From: a virus
Length of the DNA stretch: 28,050 bases
IMG/VR virus record: IMGVR_UViG_3300021959_000296
Location: 1 to 28,050 of that record
Direction: 5' to 3' (one strand)
Part shown: positions 19,069 to 27,351 of the stretch, one piece after another
Layout: every line of letters begins with the position of its first letter
Position numbering within the stretch: the stretch's first letter is position 1
Notes under the pieces: model-generated
What the model saw: only the letters and a program-made list of their open reading frames with translations
Told to the model about the DNA's origin: nothing
Database searches by the model: none
Program-made: the position numbers and the translations under genes

Positions 19069-19448
19069 GGTAGAATGCTTCGTTCAACATACTGATTTCT
19101 AATTTGTTGGTTATTTGTTCCTAGTAAACTTGTACCAACTCTATTTAAATTTAGGTACATGCATAGGTAATTACTTAAACTGTTGATAGGAACTTTTTTA
19201 AAATCGTCTAACACTTCCATTGGATTAGCACCTAACTTTTGAGCAGTATACATTACTGCACTCGCTAGTGCTTGAGCGGCAGTTTTATTTCCATTGGTAT
19301 AGTATTGAAAATGTGCAATAATTGCATCGTTTTCAGGTCCACTAATATCAATGATTCTATCAAAGTAATTTGAGAAATATCCGTCAGTTGAATTGGTTGA
19401 AGTTGAAATTGAAACTGAATTTAAATTTGTTGGAACATTAAACGCCAT
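19065..19448 (-). CDS. Unknown 127-aa tail/neck region protein
   Basis: Starts MAFNVPTNLNSVSISTS; GGAG is close upstream and the ATG overlaps the preceding stop. The N-terminal third is Ser/Thr/Asn-rich and probably flexible; the rest is helical (AAQALASAVMYTAQKLGA; MEVLDDFKKV) and ends in LLGTNNQQIRNQYVERSILP. No family recognised. It is coupled to gene 4 on one side and the tail-tube-fold gene on the other, so a structural role is likely. Confidence 0.75.
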   Translation of the reverse strand: MAFNVPTNLNSVSISTSTNSTDGYFSNYFDRIIDISGPENDAIIAHFQYYTNGNKTAAQALASAVMYTAQKLGANPMEVLDDFKKVPINSLSNYLCMYLNLNRVGTSLLGTNNQQIRNQYVERSILP

Positions 19449-20746
19449 TAGGTTACTCCGTCATTTAATTCTATATCAAACTCAGCTTCTTCAAAATCAG
19501 CACCACTAAAATTATTGGTTTGAATTCTTTGACGAATGTTTGATTCTTTTAGTTTTGCTTGAGGTACACTTGTACTAAAATTGGTAACTGATGGCAGAGA
19601 AAAGTTAGTATTTGACAATGCGGCTTGGGCATCATCAGCAAAACTTGATGCCGCGCTGAGTAAACTACCATTGCTACTTACTGCTGGACTTTGCCCACCA
19701 ATAGTTTTAAATCCGTTACTAACAGTGTTACTAATTTCTTGTACTCCATTAGCAATAGTTTGTCCAACATTTACTCCATTAATGGATGGAATACTTAATC
19801 TATCCAATGGATTCTGTCCTCTTAAAATATCTTTAGCAATACTTCCTATTTCAGCTGATGCTACCGCTTTTAAATCTAAATTAGAAAGATTGTTTAATGC
19901 TCGTCCACCTTTAAACAATGCTGATCCAATATTACCTTCGCTAAGATCCTTGACAATTTCGTCAGCTGTTTGTAACAATCCGCCTGGCCCAGCAATGCTG
20001 TTAGTGCCGCCACCTGCCGGAGTTAGTGGACTTGGAGTATTATCATAATGTAATTTACCAAAGCCTTTAACGTTATCTGCTGTAACATAACCTTTTCTAT
20101 ATTTGACTGCTTCGTACTGTACTGTCATTTCGTGTTGCATTACTTCAGATCCATCTGAAGCACGATGTTCACCGTGTTTAAATCCTGATATGATTGGATT
20201 TATTAATGTGTATTCGCTAAATTCTTTTTGGTGTAAACTATAAATTCTAATAGCATTAAGGTACTGTAATTTTTCTGTTTGACCTAAACGCTGATAATCA
20301 CGAGGGGTATATCCCCATACATTTGATTGTAACGATTGGTATTTGTGTCCTGCTCTGTATAATGGATCTTCGTAGTCGCTGTCTCTATAGAAATAACTAT
20401 AATAGTCATACCAAAATTCACGTACAACATCCTGACTATCATCATGGAATGTTATTCTTACATCGTCGTAGTCTATTTTAGTTTGTGCATAGTCCCAACG
20501 ATTGTACGCATTTTTCTTTTGTACACCAAGTTTAAATCCAGGCAAAGTTACTTCTTTGACCATCAAACCAATTTCTAATTGTTGTTGGTTTTTAACTTTT
20601 GAAACTTGGCCAAAATCAAATGCTACATGATAGAGAAAAGAATGTTTTGGTTGCAGGCCACCATCAAGAAAAATCTTGCTAGCATGCTTGTAATCTTTAA
20701 CTTGATCCCCTTGGAAAAGAGGTTTTAAAAACTGATTAATACTCAT
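19448..20746 (-). CDS. Tail-tube-fold structural protein (gp19/gp54-like)
   Basis: 432 aa starting MSINQFLKPLFQGDQV. The first 230 residues show the tube-protein pattern: EVTLPGFKLGV, then IDYDDVRITFHDDSQDVVREFWYDYYSYF, LNAIRIYSLHQKEFSEYTLINPIISGF, and HEMTVQYEAVKYRKG at the end. The T4 tube protein gp19 and its initiator gp54 share this layout. The rest is Gly/Asn/Ser-rich and low-complexity (AGGGTNSIAGPGGLLQ), ending in an acidic tail. Located just downstream of gp19 but set apart by a terminator and a late motif, it is probably a baseplate tube-initiator or tube-end protein rather than the main tube. Fold assignment by eye. Confidence 0.7.
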   Translation of the reverse strand: MSINQFLKPLFQGDQVKDYKHASKIFLDGGLQPKHSFLYHVAFDFGQVSKVKNQQQLEIGLMVKEVTLPGFKLGVQKKNAYNRWDYAQTKIDYDDVRITFHDDSQDVVREFWYDYYSYFYRDSDYEDPLYRAGHKYQSLQSNVWGYTPRDYQRLGQTEKLQYLNAIRIYSLHQKEFSEYTLINPIISGFKHGEHRASDGSEVMQHEMTVQYEAVKYRKGYVTADNVKGFGKLHYDNTPSPLTPAGGGTNSIAGPGGLLQTADEIVKDLSEGNIGSALFKGGRALNNLSNLDLKAVASAEIGSIAKDILRGQNPLDRLSIPSINGVNVGQTIANGVQEISNTVSNGFKTIGGQSPAVSSNGSLLSAASSFADDAQAALSNTNFSLPSVTNFSTSVPQAKLKESNIRQRIQTNNFSGADFEEAEFDIELNDGVT

Positions 20747-20750
20747 GTTA

Positions 20751-20759
20751 ATATTTATC
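20751..20759 (-). promoter_or_regulatory. Late-promoter-like GATAAATAT abutting a start codon
   Basis: Minus-strand GATAAATAT ends four bases before the ATG at 20746 and comes directly after the terminator at 20761-20797. Initiation about six bases downstream would fall at or in the start codon. Confidence 0.45.
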
Positions 20760-20760
20760 C

Positions 20761-20797
20761 AAAAAATTAACCTGGGTTTTTTAAGCCCAGGTTAATT
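20761..20797 (-). terminator. Intrinsic terminator after gene 19
   Basis: 12-bp stem AATTAACCTGGG (20765-20776) / CCCAGGTTAATT (20786-20797) with a 9-base loop; on the - strand it runs into six T's (20766-20761). It lies about 60 bases past the gp19 stop and separates gp18-gp19 from the next late unit. Confidence 0.9.
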
Positions 20798-20854
20798 GTA
20801 TCAACATGTATTGCAGTAAGCTATCGTTTTTATTAGTTAAGTGTCGTCTGATTA

Positions 20855-21472
20855 TTAACCAGTAACTGCGCCTGCAATATTTCTGCCAACAAGTGTACCA
20901 ACACCAACACCAACTGGTGATTGGATAGCATTGTCGTAACGAATGCTTAATTGGATTGTCATTGGATCGTTATTATCATAAGCTAGTTCACCGTAGTTAA
21001 CGTTGGTTACCATACAACCGTATAATTCCCAACTTTCAATTACGTTAGCATCTTGAGCGCCGTTACCACCATCTAGTACTTCATATACAAGTACAAACTT
21101 GTAGTCAATACCACTTGCGGCACTAGCTTGCTCGAGGAAGTCGAACTGCTTCTGAATTTGTTCACCTACTAGACGTGAAACGTTTCCGCCTGCATCGTCA
21201 CGTAGTGTAACTGAGGTTTCTTGCCATTCTGGCTTACCTGCTAGATAAATTTTTGAGTTGTATGTATCAATTGTGATTGGCTCAAATTGGACCTGTGGTC
21301 TTGCAATACTTACAACTTGCTTGGTTAGTTCTGATTTAGGCTGGCTAACACCAAAGTTATTAAAGCTGGCGCGGAAACGATAGCTTAGTTTTGGCATTAG
21401 TAGACCTTGGCTTGTTGCGCTTTGGTCTGTGGCTAATGGAACTGTGAATTTTGTTAAACTTGCAACTGACAT
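20855..21472 (-). CDS. gp19: gp19 tail tube protein
   Basis: 205 aa; T4 gp19 is 163. Starts MSVASLTKFTVPLATDQ. Typical strands: LSYRFRASFNNFGV, VSIARPQVQFEPITIDTYNS, SVTLRDDAGGNVSRLVGEQI, ESWELYGCMVTNVNYGELAY, and DPMTIQLSIRYDNAIQS at the end. It polymerises into hexameric rings that form the tail tube inside the gp18 sheath. AAGGAGA precedes the ATG, a GGTAAATAC late motif lies 20 bases upstream, and a strong terminator follows, so it can be made as a single-gene late transcript, suiting its high copy number. Confidence 0.9.
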   Translation of the reverse strand: MSVASLTKFTVPLATDQSATSQGLLMPKLSYRFRASFNNFGVSQPKSELTKQVVSIARPQVQFEPITIDTYNSKIYLAGKPEWQETSVTLRDDAGGNVSRLVGEQIQKQFDFLEQASAASGIDYKFVLVYEVLDGGNGAQDANVIESWELYGCMVTNVNYGELAYDNNDPMTIQLSIRYDNAIQSPVGVGVGTLVGRNIAGAVTG

Positions 21473-21492
21473 GTTTTAAATCTCCTTATACA

Positions 21493-21501
21493 GTATTTAC
21501 C
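21493..21501 (-). promoter_or_regulatory. Late-promoter-like motif GGTAAATAC for gene 19
   Basis: Minus-strand GGTAAATAC 20 bases before the gp19 ATG, with AAGGAGA between them. It lies just after the hairpin at 21513-21551. Confidence 0.6.
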
Positions 21502-21512
21502 TGCATGTAATC

Positions 21513-21551
21513 GACAACTGAGAGCTATTATGCCCTCAGTTGTCTTTTTTT
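21513..21551 (+). terminator. Strong intrinsic terminator facing against the tail genes
   Basis: 10-bp stem GACAACTGAG (21513-21522) / CTCAGTTGTC (21535-21544), followed on the + strand by seven T's (21545-21551). No + gene lies upstream. On the - strand, along which gp18 and gp19 are read, the hairpin is preceded by A's and not followed by T's, so it should not stop gp18 transcripts efficiently. Confidence 0.75.
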
Positions 21552-21552
21552 A

Positions 21553-24500
21553 TTATAATCCTGCCGCGATATCACCTGGGTTCTTTAGGCGAATTGGAAT
21601 GTAGATAAATTCAACTGCCTTCATAGGTTCGATTGCAATATCAACGTATAGTTCGTTTCTTGCGATACGTGTTGGCGTATTGTTTGTCTCATCACAAATT
21701 ACCAAGTAATCGTAAATGCCTCGTTTTGCAATTAGGTCGTTAATCGCACCTTCAATAACATTCTTGATCTGATCACGTGTGATCTTATCGTTTGGTTCAA
21801 ACAAGAACGCATTACCAACGCTAGAGAGGATTGTTCTAATGTAGTTAACAAGTCTTGCTACGTTAACACGATCCAACGAACTTGCAACTGGGTTACGTGT
21901 CTTTTGACCCCAGCACACTAGACCAACGCCTGGTAGGATTGTGAATGGGTTGATACGGTTTTCGTATAGTGCATCACGCATACCGTTGTTGATACCGTTA
22001 CGAACAAATCCACCTGTCTTTGGATTGATCCAACCAATATCTGTTGCATTATCAATTAGGCCTCTACGTACACCAGCTGGTGCAAACCACTGATATGCCG
22101 CATTATCGTTGCGGATATAAGTGCGTAGTGCCATATGACTTGCTGGCATTGTAATTGTATTACCACTTAGATCGTTTGTTTTTGCATGTGGGTAGTAAAC
22201 AGCTAGGTATGGATCAGCAGTGCTAAGTCCATCGCCATTTGTGTTATTTGCCCAGTTAGCAAACGCAATACTGTTAGCTGGTAGTGTCATTGGTGTATCA
22301 CCGATAACAAACGCTGTATTCTTACGATCGTTGTTTAGTGCTACCATGTTTGGAATCACTTCAGGGAAACCAGGTGCAACAATTAGGTTATATGAGAATT
22401 GCTCTTCACGAATTTGTATGTTCGCATCAACTGCGGCTCTCATTGCTTTAACAACCATGTTACGTTGTGCCTGTCCACCCATAAATGGTGATTGATCATC
22501 TTTTAGTCCTGAAACGCTAACCCATGCATCCTTAATAACAGGTAGGCTTGCATTTGGGAAGCTATCATCGTTAAAGTAATCGTTTACAAACTTCTTAACG
22601 TTAAAGCCACTTCTACGTGTGTTCCAAAGTAGCAAACCTCTTGGGAATAACTTGTGATTTGGAGCGTCTAAGTCTAAGTAGTTACTTGTTAACATGCTCT
22701 TAGTTGTTGGATAGTTAGCGGCAATAATGTCTGTTGTGCCGTCTGTGTCCCAACGTGCATCAGCAAAAGTAATACCATTTTGACTGAAACGGTCTGTTGC
22801 ATCAATAGCTACCCAAGCATTCGCATCGTTATAGCGATATAGTTTTGGATAGTTAATTAAGTCGCTTGTATCTAACCAAAGATCACCAGCTACAAGAGAT
22901 GTACCATCTGTTTGTGAAACTGGCTTACTTGCTGTTACAATAACCCCTCCTGGATCTGTATTAGTTAAGTTATAACCACGTGCATCATTGCTTAGTGTTT
23001 TATAACCTTTCCAACCATTATCGTTAATCATGATGTCAACTGTAGTTGGATCACCATAATACCATAGTGTATCTGTTGCTGGTTCTTTGTAAGGTGTTTC
23101 AAACTGTGCCTTGTAGGCAAGTAAACGCCAGTTACTTAGGATAATAGTACCAGCGCCGTCATCTAAGAATTCAGCGGGAGTAAATCCAGCACCGTTAACC
23201 ATTGTACCTGACACATCTTTGAGTGTAATAATACCACCAGTATCGTGTGTTAGTGTAATTGAACCATCAGCATTTGCTTTAGCTGAAACTTCTGGGATAC
23301 CAGCAGTTGAAAAACTTGTTACCCAAGTTAATGCGTCAGTTACGCTTACACTAAATGTAAGACTGTAAGTAAACAGTTCTTCAAAGCCACTACGTGAAGC
23401 TTTTACTTCAATAGTCCCGCCGCCGGCTAATCCAGTTGGATAAACGGTATTAACGTTTTTGCCTTGAACGCCTCGTGTAAACAATCTTAGATTGTTTTCT
23501 CTACCAGCATCGTTTGCATAGTCGTTGTAGATAGCAATTTTAGTTCCAAAAGGAATACTAAAGCCGTTTGCAATAGGATCTAGTGCAAACTGTGCTGAAG
23601 CAAAACTGCCTGCTACTGTTACTGCTTGTGCAACAAAGCTATCTGTATCTGCATTGTATTCTTTGAGCTGTAGGTTCATACCATCGCCTAGTGCAGAAGT
23701 TTTAATCCAAATACTTTGAGATGGACGAGGTTCTACGTCGCTAGCTCTCCAGGCTGGAACATCAACATATGATCCATAGTGTAGATCTGGTAGGTTGTAT
23801 GTACCTGCTGTAATGCCTAGATCGTCTAAGATAGTTCCGGCGCCATTGTTAGCAATTTCAAATTGGTTGTTTCCGCCAACAGTTTGTGCTGTAGAGTCTG
23901 CATAAAAACCAATAAAGTTATCGCGAATGTCAATGCTTAATCCAGTTAAACCTGCGGCCGCATTAAATGATGTTTCTAAATCTTGAATTGTTGTACCGGT
24001 AAGAGTTACAGTAACACCATTAATATCAATTGCATGTCCACTTGTTAGTGTTGGAGCGGCTACTGTGGCTTTGATAACCGGAACACTACTGAGCCAGTTG
24101 TTTGAGCCAAGTCTACGCCAAAAACCATAATAGTCTTTAACATACATTCTGTTTCTACGATTACTGTCTGAAGAACTGTATGTAACAACTGCATAGTCGC
24201 CAACATTACCAATACCAGTTTGTGGAAAATATGCGCTAGTGTTAATTGTTGCAGAGTTGACCTCTTCAACGACATCAATGATAATTGGAGTTTTCTTAGT
24301 GAATGAATTTTCTGAACTATCCCATTCGTAAATACCCCACTCTGTTAAACCTAGGTCTAACCAGTTTGTTTGGTTATCTGGGTCGCCTTTTGGACGAATG
24401 CTTGTTGCTTCTAGTTCTTTTAAGTTTACATCTGCACGTACTGCATAGGCACGGTTTGTAATACCCATTGCACTGTACATTGCCATTAAGCCGTATTCGT

Positions 24501-24762
24501 TTAACGGTGAAGCATGTATTGGAGTACCGCTTGCAGATTGTTTAAAGATTGGCGTACCAAGTTGAGAAACAATTTCTCTCTGTGAGGTAAACACTTGCAG
24601 GGCCGCCGCGTTATCTTTTGTTGTACCGGCAGCAAGCGAACCGTTTGCTGTTTTGTCTTGTTCTGTTGTTAGGAATACTAGAGGTATCGTGCCGACTGCG
24701 CCCGGTACGTATGCGCTTTCGTCGGTGACGGTAATCTCTAAACCTGGTGAAATCAAAGCCAT
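21553..24762 (-). CDS. gp18: gp18 tail sheath protein, extra-long
   Basis: 1069 aa from ATG 24762 (MALISPGLEITVTDESAYV), against 659 aa in T4. The start follows AAGGAAAG; a longer frame to 24804 lacks support. The conserved C-terminal part is clear: FAPAGVRRGLIDNATDIGW, INPFTILPGVGLVCWGQKTR, RVNVARLVNYIRTIL, and FEPND...TRDQI. The middle (about residues 250-650) is expanded, Gly/Thr/Asn-rich beta sequence with duplicated-looking ITLT-type and GTTIQ-type strands, as in surface-exposed sheath insertions. The sheath contracts to drive the tube through the envelope. A late motif and a 5' hairpin lie upstream. Confidence 0.95.
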   Translation of the reverse strand: MALISPGLEITVTDESAYVPGAVGTIPLVFLTTEQDKTANGSLAAGTTKDNAAALQVFTSQREIVSQLGTPIFKQSASGTPIHASPLNEYGLMAMYSAMGITNRAYAVRADVNLKELEATSIRPKGDPDNQTNWLDLGLTEWGIYEWDSSENSFTKKTPIIIDVVEEVNSATINTSAYFPQTGIGNVGDYAVVTYSSSDSNRRNRMYVKDYYGFWRRLGSNNWLSSVPVIKATVAAPTLTSGHAIDINGVTVTLTGTTIQDLETSFNAAAGLTGLSIDIRDNFIGFYADSTAQTVGGNNQFEIANNGAGTILDDLGITAGTYNLPDLHYGSYVDVPAWRASDVEPRPSQSIWIKTSALGDGMNLQLKEYNADTDSFVAQAVTVAGSFASAQFALDPIANGFSIPFGTKIAIYNDYANDAGRENNLRLFTRGVQGKNVNTVYPTGLAGGGTIEVKASRSGFEELFTYSLTFSVSVTDALTWVTSFSTAGIPEVSAKANADGSITLTHDTGGIITLKDVSGTMVNGAGFTPAEFLDDGAGTIILSNWRLLAYKAQFETPYKEPATDTLWYYGDPTTVDIMINDNGWKGYKTLSNDARGYNLTNTDPGGVIVTASKPVSQTDGTSLVAGDLWLDTSDLINYPKLYRYNDANAWVAIDATDRFSQNGITFADARWDTDGTTDIIAANYPTTKSMLTSNYLDLDAPNHKLFPRGLLLWNTRRSGFNVKKFVNDYFNDDSFPNASLPVIKDAWVSVSGLKDDQSPFMGGQAQRNMVVKAMRAAVDANIQIREEQFSYNLIVAPGFPEVIPNMVALNNDRKNTAFVIGDTPMTLPANSIAFANWANNTNGDGLSTADPYLAVYYPHAKTNDLSGNTITMPASHMALRTYIRNDNAAYQWFAPAGVRRGLIDNATDIGWINPKTGGFVRNGINNGMRDALYENRINPFTILPGVGLVCWGQKTRNPVASSLDRVNVARLVNYIRTILSSVGNAFLFEPNDKITRDQIKNVIEGAINDLIAKRGIYDYLVICDETNNTPTRIARNELYVDIAIEPMKAVEFIYIPIRLKNPGDIAAGL

Positions 24763-24793
24763 CTTTTTCTTTCCTTTTATATAAGTAACTTCT

Positions 24794-24816
24794 AAAAAGC
24801 ACAAGCAACTTGTGCT
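24794..24816 (-). promoter_or_regulatory. Stem-loop at the 5' end of the gp18 transcript
   Basis: 8-bp stem AGCACAAG (24816-24809 on the - strand) / CTTGTGCT (24805-24798) with a 3-base loop and four further T's (24797-24794). It lies about 13 bases past the late motif and 30 bases before the ATG, so it would sit at the very start of the mRNA. It may protect the transcript, or act as a weak terminator for read-through from upstream. Confidence 0.6.
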
Positions 24817-24828
24817 CTTAACTTAAAT

Positions 24829-24837
24829 GTATTTATT
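24829..24837 (-). promoter_or_regulatory. Late-promoter-like motif AATAAATAC for gene 18
   Basis: Minus-strand AATAAATAC, one base from the T4 late octamer in its core (ATAAATA), 66 bases upstream of the gp18 ATG. Confidence 0.65.
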
Positions 24838-24887
24838 TTTCTTCAGGAAAATATGGTGCTTTAGCATGCCCTTAATTAAGGTTTGCC

Positions 24888-24895
24888 CATAAATA
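24888..24895 (+). promoter_or_regulatory. Late-promoter-like CATAAATA before the HNH-like gene
   Basis: CATAAATA, a 7/8 match to TATAAATA on the + strand, eight bases before the ATG at 24904. No Shine-Dalgarno is seen, so the transcript would be nearly leaderless if this is the promoter. Confidence 0.45.
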
Positions 24896-24903
24896 TATGC
24901 ATA

Positions 24904-25251
24904 ATGGAACGTAAATTATGCTCAATTTGTGAAGAACGCCCTGTAGCAATCAATTGCCACAAGAACGGTCGCACTTATTATAGAAAAATTTGTGATGCTT
25001 GTAGTCGGAGAGGCAAAAGGATAAAAGCCGTTGCTCCGCTTTGGTATAGAATGGGCTATAGAAAAAAAGCTATCTGCGATCGTTGTGGGTTCAAAGCACG
25101 ATCAAACAAACAGATGTTTGTGTTTCACGTAGATGGTAATTTATCTAATGTGGATAATTTTAATCTAAAAACTATCTGTGCTAACTGCAAAATAGATTTA
25201 TACGAAAACCGATCTAAGTGGCAAGCCCACTCACAAGTAGCAGACTTTTAA
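24904..25251 (+). CDS. HNH-like zinc-finger nuclease, stand-alone
   Basis: 115 aa starting MERKLCSICEERPVAINCH. Zinc-binding pairs: CSIC, CDAC, CDRC, CANC. The segment FVFHVDGNLSNVDNFNLKTICANC fits the HNH pattern (His, then Asp-Gly-Asn, then Asn-Asn-Leu, then CxxC), of the sort found in phage treble-clef HNH proteins. A TTG start at 24883 is possible but has no support. Like the other HNH gene it lies alone on the + strand against late genes; its last 38 bases overlap the end of gene 1 on the other strand. It probably acts as a DNA nickase or homing-type nuclease, or is a degenerate DNA-binding relative. Confidence 0.75.
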   Translation: MERKLCSICEERPVAINCHKNGRTYYRKICDACSRRGKRIKAVAPLWYRMGYRKKAICDRCGFKARSNKQMFVFHVDGNLSNVDNFNLKTICANCKIDLYENRSKWQAHSQVADF

Positions 25252-25861
25252 CTTGTGCCTGGAGTGCTTTTAGTGTGCTGTTGTTGTTAATCACTGCATC
25301 AAAATAACGATCCTGCATTACCCAACGCCATTCGCTTTCGTGTACTTTGGGAAACACCACTTTCATTGAGTGGTCTTCGTCTACTGTGTCTGCTTGATTG
25401 ATACCGCAAGCAGTAGCCCACCAGTCGGGCTTTGGTCCTCGCTGTACCTGCCATACTTGACCGCCTACGTCGCGAATCATTTGTAGTTCGTTCTGAAATC
25501 TTGCGTCTGGAATAACATAATTTACATTAGGATTAGTTAATATTTTTTGTTTTACCAAACTTACCCAAATACCATCATAAAAACCATGACGCATACAATC
25601 AGTGCCAAACAACTGAAGGACCAGCCTAGGGGTAATGTGCTCATTAGTTTCGTTTGACCAGAATGTATCGGGCTTTTCTCTCCACTCTCTGCTCTCATTT
25701 GTATCTCCTTCGAGCATCGCCCTGTCCCAATCAAACATAGTTGCAACAGCATCTTTTAGCTTATCAGCAAAGCTAATTTTAGTAAATCCATGTTCTTGTA
25801 CAAGACAATCAGCAACTGTACCTTTGCCACTACCTATTAGCCCACAAATACCAATGATCAT
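25214..25861 (-). CDS. gp1: gp1 deoxynucleoside monophosphate kinase
   Basis: 215 aa; T4 gp1 is 241. P-loop GLIGSGKGT (7-15), a nucleotide-binding region LFGTDCMRHGFYDGIW, VIPDARFQNEL before the lid, and RGPKPDWW afterwards match T4-type dNMP kinase. It phosphorylates dGMP, dTMP and hydroxymethyl-dCMP class nucleotides to the diphosphates for phage DNA synthesis. AAGGAG lies at ideal distance from the ATG at 25861. It sits between the structural genes 13 and 18, unlike T4 where it is with genes 3 and 57. Confidence 0.85.
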   Translation of the reverse strand: MIIGICGLIGSGKGTVADCLVQEHGFTKISFADKLKDAVATMFDWDRAMLEGDTNESREWREKPDTFWSNETNEHITPRLVLQLFGTDCMRHGFYDGIWVSLVKQKILTNPNVNYVIPDARFQNELQMIRDVGGQVWQVQRGPKPDWWATACGINQADTVDEDHSMKVVFPKVHESEWRWVMQDRYFDAVINNNSTLKALQAQVKSLLLVSGLAT

Positions 25862-25912
25862 GTGAATCTCCTTATGCTTTTAATTATAGCACGAGGTTGG
25901 TACAATGTCAAG

Positions 25913-26434
25913 TTAGTGTTTTTTGATTTTGTTAAGCATTCTTACCAAACGGCTTGTTGGATTTACACGTTTGGTCTTATTGGCTTTACGTGCTTGTCTA
26001 ATTTTAGTTCTAGCACGGGTAACTTTCATACGAGCTCGTTGTGCAACATCAATAGGCTGACTACAGTCAATAACTTTAGGCACTACACGACCTTTGCGTG
26101 GGCCACTTAAACAACGCCATTTCATAGTAGGACCTTTTTTAGTTTTAGCCCATACTAATTCGTGTTCGTCAATGATTATATCTTCTTCAACTTGATACTT
26201 GTCAATTTCTTCATCACTTGCTTCAAAGTATGCTTCGCTTCCACATCTTGGGCATACCACAGTAGTTTCATCCTGATCTTCTACTTCTATTTCGCCAAGA
26301 GTTGTGCTAACTAGTTTACAATCATAGCAAAAATTATACTCGCCTGGTTCATCTCTAACAAGATCTACTGTTTGATGATATACTCCGTTGTATTCACCTT
26401 CTGCTTCGTTAATATTAAATTCTTTTGATCTCAT
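25913..26434 (-). CDS. Zinc-ribbon protein with basic C-terminus, capsid-targeting-like N-terminus
   Basis: 173 aa starting MRSKEFNINEAEGEYNGVY at ATG 26434, which overlaps the gp13 stop (TAATG) and has AGGA upstream. CYDC (about 37-40) and CPRC (about 62-65) form a zinc ribbon. The C-terminal 60 residues are very basic (KVTRARTKIRQARKANKTKRV) and would bind nucleic acid. The start MRSKEFNINEAE looks like a capsid-targeting peptide with a prohead-protease IxE-type site (INE). A DNA-binding internal or neck protein is plausible; not recognised. Confidence 0.75.
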   Translation of the reverse strand: MRSKEFNINEAEGEYNGVYHQTVDLVRDEPGEYNFCYDCKLVSTTLGEIEVEDQDETTVVCPRCGSEAYFEASDEEIDKYQVEEDIIIDEHELVWAKTKKGPTMKWRCLSGPRKGRVVPKVIDCSQPIDVAQRARMKVTRARTKIRQARKANKTKRVNPTSRLVRMLNKIKKH

Positions 26435-27303
26435 TATCCTGTCACCCAAGTTATTGGCATACCGCCGTCAATATAATCTTTGAGTTGCTGTTCTAGTTCT
26501 TGCATTTCTTGCTGTCCTTCTGCAAGGAGAGCTGGTCCATTTAGTGCGGTACCACCAGCTGGGCCTGCAATGCTAGCAAACTTGCTACGTGCTTCACCTA
26601 GGATACGTTTAGCAAAACTATATGCATACTCTTGGATCCAAGGAAAAGCCATATGATCGTTTAGCAACATGAGATCTGGCTTGTAGTTATCGATCAATAA
26701 GCCTACTACTTCGTCACTTTGCTCAGGAATTTTACGTAGAATAGTTAATTTTTTAGTAGCATTATTCCAGTTAAACTGCATGTAACCACCAAACATAGTC
26801 ATTGCTAGTTCTTGATATTGGGTATAAAGTTCAAAGCTCAATAGACCACCAACACGCCCTGCTACTAGCATGTATGTGTTTAAGTAACCTGCTGAGAATG
26901 GTTCAAATTGTGTAGCTGTATTACCTGTGACACTACCAATACCACGTCTATAGATCTGACGCACTTGCATAACTTCGTTTGGGAGTATGTATTCTGTAGT
27001 TTCTGGTTGTAGTTTTAAAAATGCATAGCTCTCTTCAACGCTGTTTGAACTACGTTGTCTATACTTAATAATAGATTGGTTAACAGCCATATCGTAGTGT
27101 TCTTTGTCTAACTCAACATCTACTATACCGTCTGCTAATCTTAAACGAATGTAGTCTTCGATTTGATGCTTTTTAATATTGGCTGTTGGTAGAGAACTAC
27201 TGTCAAATTCAATTTGTCCAGCACCAGTGCCTGTTACAGGATCAAATAATGAATCTGCAATTAGTGTACCATCTGCATTAAGTCCAGTTTTTAGGGTAGC
27301 CAT
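26434..27303 (-). CDS. gp13: gp13 neck protein
   Basis: 289 aa; T4 gp13 is 309. Starts MATLKTGLNADGTLIADSL. Recognisable stretches: HQIEDYIRLRLADGIVDVEL near the start, DHMAFPWIQEYAYSFAKRIL, and the C-terminal FASIAGPAGGTALNGPALLA followed by EGQQEMQELEQQLKDYIDGG and PITWVTG, matching marine T4-like gp13. With gp14 it forms the neck that closes the filled head and carries the tail. A GATAAATAAG late motif and AGGATAT lie upstream. gp14 is not next to it; a zinc-ribbon gene and gene 1 are. Confidence 0.9.
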   Translation of the reverse strand: MATLKTGLNADGTLIADSLFDPVTGTGAGQIEFDSSSLPTANIKKHQIEDYIRLRLADGIVDVELDKEHYDMAVNQSIIKYRQRSSNSVEESYAFLKLQPETTEYILPNEVMQVRQIYRRGIGSVTGNTATQFEPFSAGYLNTYMLVAGRVGGLLSFELYTQYQELAMTMFGGYMQFNWNNATKKLTILRKIPEQSDEVVGLLIDNYKPDLMLLNDHMAFPWIQEYAYSFAKRILGEARSKFASIAGPAGGTALNGPALLAEGQQEMQELEQQLKDYIDGGMPITWVTG

Positions 27304-27329
27304 ACGTTATATCCTAGTTGCTTTACTAT

Positions 27330-27339
27330 CTTATTTATC
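27330..27339 (-). promoter_or_regulatory. Late-promoter-like motif GATAAATAAG for gene 13
   Basis: Minus-strand GATAAATAAG 26 bases before the gp13 ATG, the same motif and distance as for the gene at 16981. Confidence 0.6.
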
Positions 27340-27351
27340 AGGATTGAAGGC

